This document shows, piece after piece, positions 55,955 to 64,000 of a stretch of 64,000 nucleotides of DNA. The stretch comes from Amphirosellinia nigrospora (taxonomy: Eukaryota > Ascomycota > Sordariomycetes > Xylariales > Xylariaceae). A program made the translations under genes and the position numbers. How positions within the stretch are numbered: position 1 is the first letter of the stretch; every line of letters begins with the position of its first letter. The notes under the pieces are model-generated. The model did not search any database, had not been told where the DNA came from, and worked only from the letters and a program-made list of their open reading frames with translations. The stretch is taken from positions 5,448,001-5,512,000 of the forward strand of contig SCHM01000001.1 of assembly GCA_004123355.1 (NCBI GenBank), read 5' to 3'.

Positions 55955-58900
55955 TAAAATAGTGCTTTATTACGTAGTTTTATTATAAATATTAAACTAT
56001 ACTAAAAACTATTTATTTTTAAGTTTTTTAAAATTAAAAAATATAAATTTTCCCGGCGATAATTAGCGCGTAATTTATACGTATCTATTAATTAAAGCAA
56101 ATATTATGCCCTAGCGTTAATCTATTTTATATTTTTATTTTTATACTTTTTGCGAAGCTTTTAAATAAACTAATTATTTAGCTTTAAAAAAAGCTTAATA
56201 AAGTATTTTTATATCCTAAATATATTAGTTTTTATAATATAACTAAAGTTATTATAAAGTTATAAACGTTATAAATTTTTATTAATTAATCGTTTTAAAT
56301 ATTCTAGTTTTATTATAAAATTTTTAAACGTTTTAGTTTGCTATTAAAGTTTATAAATATATTAGTTTTACTATTAAAATATAGTTATAAATTATATATA
56401 TTTTATTTTATTTTTATTTACGTATAGTTTATTTTATTTTAAGTTATTATTTATAACGTTATATAAAAATACAAATTATAAAACTAGCATAATAACAGTT
56501 TTTTTATATACTTAATTATTTATTAAATTAAACGTTAAATTTATTATTAAAGAATTTTTATTTAAAGTTTTTTTTTTTTAATTTTTAGCGTAATAACTAT
56601 TAAAACAAATATTATTATTATTAATATAAATTTTATTAAAAACGTTTATAAATCGTCCGATAATATAATTTAAAAAGTCAAAACAAAACAAAAAAATAAA
56701 ATTAACGTAAAAATAACCGAATTTAAAACTAATATTAATAAAGCTTAATTAGCGATAATAAATTAAAAACTTATAAAGTTTTTGTTTAAAAAATTAAACT
56801 AATATTTAAAATTTAACGTAAAAATTATAAATATATTTTTAAAATAATAATAAATAATACTTTAAGCAAAATTAAATTAAATTAAATATAAAAAAACTAT
56901 AAAAAATATTAAATAAATTAATAATAAACTCAACTTAATTATATAAATAAATTAAAATTTTAGCGCTTTTATAAAGTTTTAAAAAAATCGATATTATATT
57001 CTTATTAATATTTTATTTTTAACCGTATTAAACTAGTAAGCTTTTTACGGCATAATAATTAACTTTAATAATATAGCTATAAGCAAAAAAAAATAACTAT
57101 AATACCTTTACCTTTACTTTTAAGTATATAAGCGCAACAATAATATTTTGCCTTTATTTCCTCCTTGTTGCCTCTAAAAACAATATAAAGAATATTAGAA
57201 TATATTTTTTAATTAAAATAAACAATAATAATAATAATAAAAATAATAATATAAAGCAGGCAACCCGATAATAATTTAGATTTATTAAATAGTAATACTA
57301 GCTATAGCTATAGCTATAATAAAACGTTATTATTATAAAACCCTGTTTTTAATTATATTTATAATAAAAAATATTTATAAAATTAAACGTAAAAATATTA
57401 AAGTTTTAAACTTTAATTAAAATAACTTAAAAAATAAAAAATTATTACAATAAAAAAAACATTATTTATATAAATACGTATATATTTTCTTAACGTATTT
57501 AAGCTATATATAAGCTCGATAATATAAAATTATTAAATAATAGCTAAATTTTAAAGCTATTTAACTATTTTTTCGCAAGTTTTACTTTTTTATAATAAAA
57601 CAATAAAATTAAGCTTATTAATCGTTATATTTAGCAAAAAATAAGCTTAAATTTAATATTTAAAAAGTTAAAAAAACGGTTTAAAATACGCTTTAAATAC
57701 GTTATAAAAAAGTTTTTCGAAAACAACTTTTTTTTATTTAATATAACGTAAAACAAAATATATTTATTTAATTTATTTAATATAAGCTATAATATGCCCG
57801 CAAAAATAAAATTTTAGCCCGAAATAATTCTAATTAATAAAATATTATAGAAAATTTTATAACTAATAAGCTAAAATAATCGTTAATTATATTTATTTAC
57901 TAAAAAAAAAAATATATTAAATAAATATATAAAAAAATCGATAAAACGTACTATAAATTAAAATAAAAATAAAGCATAAATTTTTAAACGTTAAACTTTT
58001 TTATAACTACTTAAAAAAGTAATAAAACCTTTAAAATTTACGTCCTAAATATAATAACTATAAATATTTTAATTATTATTAATTAAAAAATAAATATTAA
58101 TTTTATTATAAATATTTTTTATTTTAATAATAAACGTAATAAATAACGTAATAATAATCGCGATAAAAATTATAACTATTATAAAAAAAGCAATAAAAAA
58201 ATGCTTATAAAAAAAAAAACGTAATAATAAAAATAAAAAACGTAATAATAATTATAATAATAGTTAAAACTATAATTATAATTATAACTATAGCTATAAC
58301 TATAGCTATAAACTATATAATAGCGATTATAAGCGTTATTATAATAAAAAACGCAATAGCTATTATAGTATATATTAAGCTAATAACGCGCGTTTAAATA
58401 AAAAAAATCTAAATATAAATATTAATAGAAAATATTATAGCGGCAGTATTTTTTATTATATATTTAGTTTAGCTTTTATTTATTATAAATATTATAAAAA
58501 ATATAAATATTTAATACTTTTGTTTTATATATACAGAAATATAAGCTATATATTCTATTAAAACATATAGCATATATTAATATTTTTTTATTTATTATTT
58601 TAAACAATATATATATAAATATTATATTTAAATATTATTTTTACAAAATAAACTTTTTTAATATTTAAGCTAATATAAATTAGCTAAAAAAAGTACGGTT
58701 AAAAAACAAAATATTTTTAATAATAATTTATTATTATATAAAATAAATTAAATAAAATTTTTAAATTAAAAATACTTATATTTAAAGCGCTAAATATAAA
58801 CATATATAATAAAGCTTACGCTTAAGCTATATATATTTTTGCTTTCGTATATATATTTTACTAACTAATTAAAATATAAAAATATATACCAATTTAAATA

Positions 58901-61900
58901 TAAATAAAATTATAATCGGTAACAAATATTTTAATATATTAAAATATATAGTAAAAAAACATAAAAACTAAATAATTATTATTAAAAATAAACGCGTAAA
59001 AATAACGTATTAAGCTAAATTTAAATTTTTTATTCGAAAAATTAATAATAATAAATAGCTTAAAATTATAAAGTATAAAAAAAAAATTAAATTATAAATA
59101 AAAACTATAACTAAATATATTAATTAGTAATAATTTTTTTATTTTTATAAAACTATTATTAATTATTTTAAAAATATTATTATTTTTTATAACTTTAATA
59201 ATTTTACTATTAATTTTAAGGTTTAGTCCGTAATTATAAATATATATAAAAGTTATTAATATATATTATAATTATATAGCTAACAAAAACGTATATTTAT
59301 AAGTTAAATATAAGCTATTATTTATTAACTATAATTTTATTTTATAATAATATATAAAAATACGATAAATATTATAATAAACGCGAAAACTTTTAAAATT
59401 ATCTTAGTTATTAATATTACGAATATTTTAATTAAAATAAACAAAATATTAAACTAAAATAAATCTATAAAAATTATAATAATATATATATTAGCTTATA
59501 AAAATTAACTATAAAGATTTTAGCTATTATAGCGGTTATTTTAATAATATTATTAGCTAAAATAGTTAGTTTAGGATTTTTAGCTATTTTAAATTATTTG
59601 TTGCTATAAATACTAAGTTTAATATAACGTTAATTATTATAGCTATTATAATTAATATAATATTAATAAAACTAATATTTATAAATAAATTAACGAATTT
59701 TATAGTTATTTTTATAGTAACGTTTAATAAAACTAATAATTATACTACTAGTTTTACGTAAAAAATAATATTTTTGTTTTTAATTATTATATTTTTAATA
59801 TTTAGTTTTCGAATATTTTTTTTATTAACGTAGTAATAATTTTATTATAAACATTAAAACTACGTTACTACTAAAAGAACTATATATACTAGTATTAAAA
59901 AAGCTTTTTAAGTTTAAGCTTTTAAAAAATATTTTTATTTTAAATATTAAAAAGTTTATAAATTTTTTTAAAAATATAATTAATAATAATATTTATATTT
60001 ATATTAAAAAAGCTTTTAAAATAGTTAAGTTTGCCGAAATTATTAAAGCTTATAATATTTAAATAAATAAAAACAAAGTCGATATTTTTAAAATAAAATA
60101 GTTTAAGATTTTTTTTATCGATAATTAATAAAAAATAAAACTAAATATAAAAGCTTATTTTTTTAGTCGAAAAAATATAAAAGTTTTTAATAAAACTTAT
60201 AATAAATTTTATAAAATAAATTATATAATTTAAATAAATAAAGCTATATTTTTCGTATATTTTATATTTTTATTTAAAAAAAGTTTACGGCGTAAATAAA
60301 GCCGAATAGTTATTAATTTATAATAGTTTAATAAGGTCGCTATTTCTAATAGCTATTTTTTTTTTTATAAAATAAAATAATCGGAAGCTTTTATAAAAAA
60401 GCTTATATTATTACGTTAATATAACCGGTTTTTTTTATTAATTTTAGTTTATTTAACTATAAAAATAAGTTTATTATTATTAGTTTTTATAGTATAAAAT
60501 AATTTAATATTATATTAATAAAATATAAATTCTTTAGTTATATTTAAAATATATAAAAATAAATTTTTTCGTTTTTATATTTTTATTATTATTTATCGAT
60601 AATATTATTTTTTTCTAATACGTTCGAAAATAATATAATATTAATATAATATTTTTTAGTTTGTTTTAATTAAAAAATATATTATATTATCGAAAAAGTT
60701 TTTTATTAGTTATTTTTTTATTAAACTTTTCGGATTTTATATTAATATTTTAAAAATATTTATTATTATTAAACGCGTATAAACGTTTAAATAGCTTATA
60801 TTTTTTAAAAACTTTTAAGCTTTTAAATAGTACTTATATAAATAGATTTTCTATAATTTATTTTTTTTTTATTACGTATAATTAGCCGAGCTATTTAATA
60901 AAACGTAAAATATAAACTATATTAACTAGCTAAAAATTATTAAAAAAAAAATAATAAATAATAACCTAGGTTATTATAAGTATTATATATAAACTATATA
61001 TTATAACTTTATATTAGCTAAAATAGCTTTTTTTAACGCTATTTAAAACGTTATTTGTTTTAAAACTATACTTTATTATTATAACCTAGATTATATTTTA
61101 TATTTATAAATTAATAAATATTTCGAACGAAGTTTCGGCGTTATAGTTTTTTATATTAAACTAAGTTTTAAATAAAAACTAAACGAACTTATATTTTTTA
61201 TATAAATATAGCTAGTTATATATTTAAATCGATATTTATTATAGGCCGAAATTAAATATAACTTTTTTAAATAAAAAATAGCGTATTTATATAAACTATA
61301 AAAAAATTTCGTATAATAATTTATTTAAATAAATATTATATAATAGTTTTAACGGATTATTTAGCTATAAAAAATATTATTAATTAGATTTTATTAAATA
61401 TTTTTATTACTAATAAAATAAATAATCGATTTATTAATTTATTTATTTATTTATTATAGTATATTTTAAGTTTTTTATTTATTAAACGTTTTAATTATAT
61501 TCTAAATATATTAAATTAATTTACTATAGTATAAAATACTATTAACCTAAAAAATAAATTAAAACGATTATAAAAACTTATAGTACTAAACTTTATATAA
61601 AATATAGTAAAATATACCGTAGAAATAATAAAAATAACGCGTTTAAACATAATTTCGAGCTAAAATATAAAACAAACCTTTACTATAAAAAATCTTAAAC
61701 AAACTTTGCTAAAATTAATTTTATAAACTATATAATAATAAAAACGCTATTATTTTTTTTAAAGCTAAATATTTATTTTTTATTATAAACGGTTTAATTT
61801 ATAATAAGCATAAAAAAGTTAAATAATTTTACGTTCCGTATATAATATACGAACAAATACTATATATTATATACAATAAAAATATTATTTTAAATTTAAC

Positions 61901-63549
61901 CGGATAATAAAAGCCTTAAAACTATATTCGATTTATAAAAAGTTATAATATATTAAAAATATTATAAATATTATTTAAAATTAATATTAATCGTAATAAT
62001 AAATAAAAACTAATAAATAGTTTACGTTTAATTAAACTTAAAAATATATTATTAATATAAATAATTATAATTAATTTATTTTATTATTATTTTTAATTAA
62101 ATTATAAAATATTTTATAGCAGCTAAAAGCTTTAATAATATATTATTAATATAGTTTTTTATTATACGTTTAAACAAACGTTTATAATTTCTAGTAATAT
62201 AAATATACCGCTAAAAATTAAACAATAGTTTTAATTAAATAACTATTTTTAAATAATTAAAATATTTTTAAAAAAATTATTTTTAATTGCGATCGTAAGT
62301 TTATTTCTAATTTTTAAAAAAATATATAAAAGTATTAAATATTAAATTATTAATTATTACGTATTATTTATAAAAAAATAGTTTATCCGAAAAAAAAACT
62401 AAACGATTAAAATTATAATATGCTTTTATAATTATCGTATTTTAAATCGAACTAGCTCGATATAATTTTTATTTTATAATAAAACTTTAATTTTACGTTT
62501 TTATAAGCTATATAATTTATTCCGTACGAATAATTATTTAAGTTTAAGTTTTTTAGCTTTTTTAATATATTTATAGGCTAAATAAATATACGTAATTTTA
62601 AAAATATAAAGTTTTTATATAATTATTTATAATAAAATATTAAATTAGCTATAGATTTTATTACTATTATAGCAAAAAATACTTTAATAATAAATACTAA
62701 ATATTAAAATTTAAATTAAATAATAAAGTTTTTTTTTATTTATATAATAGTTATTATTTATTTAGCGAGCTTTCTAGAAAATATTCGTAGCAATATACTA
62801 AACTTTAAGTTATTAAACGTAAAGTTAATAATTTAGCTTACGAACTAAATTTCTTTAAATATTATTATATATATTTTATTATTTTTATTACGTAATTATA
62901 ACTATATAAAAATAACGAAAACTTTTTTAAGCGAACTATATTACTATTAAAGCTTATTAAAACCGATTAATATTTTAACAATAATAATAAAAATAATATC
63001 TATAAAATAAAAGTTATATTTAAATACTATTTTAACTAAAAAAAAAATAATTTCGATTATTTAATTAAATAAAAAGGATAAAAATATAAATATAACCGTT
63101 AGTATTTAATATACTATTTTTAATATTTATAAGAATTTATCGATAAATATTAGTTTAAATATAGCTTTTGTTTTATATTGCTAAAAAAAAAAAAAAAGCA
63201 ATTTTCCGCAAAGCTGCTATTTATATTTAAACTTAGCAAATGCTTTTATAAAAAGCTACGTAAAATAACTAAAGCTTTTATTTTAGTACTAACTTCCGCT
63301 GATTTTTGTTATAATTATTCTAATATTTTTATTAATATCCTTATTATTAATACGCCCGCAAGTAAACTTACTACTAAACCTTTTTTTTAACGAAGTTTTA
63401 AGTTATAATTGCCCGTAAATAAAATAGTAAAAAAAATAAAATAAACAATAGTATTACTTAGTATTATATAAACAGATTTATAATATAGCTTAGATTAAAT
63501 TAAATAAATTAGTTTGCTAAAGTTAGTAAATATTTTTTTATGCCTGGTA

Positions 63550-63752
63550 TTTTAATAGAGCCCCTAAAGGGTTTATGTTACTAGTGGCTTTTTTGCGCGG
63601 AGCGTAAGAGAAACCACCTAACAACACTTATATCTAAATAAACAGCTGGCATACTACTAGTCAGAAAATCTATTATTAGATCTACTACGTGGATTTAATA
63701 ATAAATTCTCTTTCTTTAATTAAGCTTTACTTTATAACTTATAATATTCTTT
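63550..63752. repeat. Right direct repeat (probable LTR) of the nested element
   Basis: Pairs with 55751-55954, sharing the gcgcggagcg core and the segment atatctaaataaacagct. The differences between the two are nearly all RIP-type transitions. Confidence 0.87.
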
Positions 63753-64000
63753 TTAAGTTTTTTATATATTTAAAATTTTAATAAATAATTATTATTAAAA
63801 AAATTAAATACTAAATAAAAAAAATAATTATTATAGTTATTTAGCTTTAATATCCGATTATAAATATTTATAGTTATTTATATAAAATAGCTATATTAAA
63901 GTATTTATATATTAAATTTTTTTATAATATAATTTGCTTAAAGTTTTTGTTTATTTTTTTATTTTATTATTATTTTAAGTTTTTTAAATATAATAAGCTT

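Larger units (their letters stand above)
55751..63752. mobile_element. Second LTR-type element, about 8.0 kb, nested and RIP-degraded
   Basis: Direct repeats of about 205 bp lie at 55751-55954 and 63550-63752 (edges good to within a few bases). A 5-bp duplication ttaag flanks the insertion (55746-55750 and 63753-63757). Length, paired direct repeats and a 5-bp duplication fit an LTR retrotransposon, but I cannot tell Copia from Gypsy. The interior is almost wholly A/T and non-coding. It inserted into the older Gypsy copy and was mutated along with it. It is broken throughout, with very many changes, and is a fossil. Confidence 0.85.
55052..64000 (-). mobile_element. Old RIP-degraded copy of the same Gypsy family, split by a nested insertion; continues past the window
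   Basis: The left part (55052-55750) is collinear with 49243-49950 of the young element, with wholesale C-to-T and G-to-A change, the mark of RIP. Its LTR is 55052-55261. The copy is interrupted at 55751 by a second element and resumes at 63758, where the sequence again follows the young element from about 49950 toward 50200 before the window ends. Orientation is the same as the young copy. It is broken beyond use, with very many changes. It is clearly older than the 49243-55023 copy, from which only 28 bases separate it. Confidence 0.9.

Noticed and set aside
58160-58330. Repetitive tataactatagctat tract and a possible zinc-knuckle-like residue pattern in the nested fossil
   Set aside because: Too degraded to assign; cannot be told from chance in A/T-only DNA.
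63178-63390. 70-codon frame in the RIP block
   Set aside because: Lys/Phe/Ile-rich translation of AT-rich fossil DNA; no family.

Overview
The window comes from a filamentous ascomycete, most likely a Sordariomycete. The genes carry short GT-AG introns (about 50-160 nt), many with CTAAC/CTGAC-type branch sites, and the proteins are fungal forms: a large-subunit catalase, Pop3, Atp23, Sin1, a Ser/Thr-rich GPI protein. The last 9 kb is an extremely AT-rich block of the kind made by repeat-induced point mutation (RIP). I saw no tRNA, rRNA or CRISPR. The species cannot be named from the sequence alone.

Layout. 0.7-8.0 kb is a metabolic/stress stretch: alpha/beta-hydrolase, large catalase, zinc alcohol dehydrogenase, and a small membrane protein on the minus strand. 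8.4-21.1 kb is a dense housekeeping block: Aurora kinase (+), ATP23 (-), glutamate 5-kinase (+), NIP7 (-), NOC3 (+), an unrecognised Pro/Gln-rich protein (-), and POP3 (-). 21.1-23.2 kb is a long intergenic region packed with TACCTAGGTA-type palindromes. 23.25-31 kb is one giant ubiquitin-specific protease gene. 34-41 kb holds an unrecognised fungal protein (+), a PRCC-family protein (-) and the TORC2 subunit SIN1 (+). 44.2-45.0 kb is a GPI-anchored wall protein, and 46.3-48.4 kb is an LMBR1-type membrane protein (-).

From 48.7 kb the window is repeats. A 511-bp non-autonomous element has 59-bp terminal inverted repeats and a perfect 9-bp target duplication. Next comes a nearly whole, very young Ty3/Gypsy element (49243-55023) with identical LTRs. 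From 55052 there is a heavily RIP-mutated older copy of the same family, itself split by a second, roughly 8-kb RIP-mutated element (55751-63752) flanked by direct repeats and a 5-bp duplication. The older copy resumes at 63758 and leaves the window.

Themes. NIP7 and NOC3 are both 60S-ribosome biogenesis factors and share a 370-bp divergent promoter; POP3 (RNase P/MRP) lies nearby. Almost every long host gene, including ones normally essential, is interrupted by single-base frame breaks, mostly one missing base in a short run, while splice sites and catalytic residues stay perfect. I read this as uncorrected indels in a long-read assembly rather than real decay. Host gene entries therefore span several frames. 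The best-preserved intricate gene is NIP7, which has at least 11 exons, one of only 14 nt.
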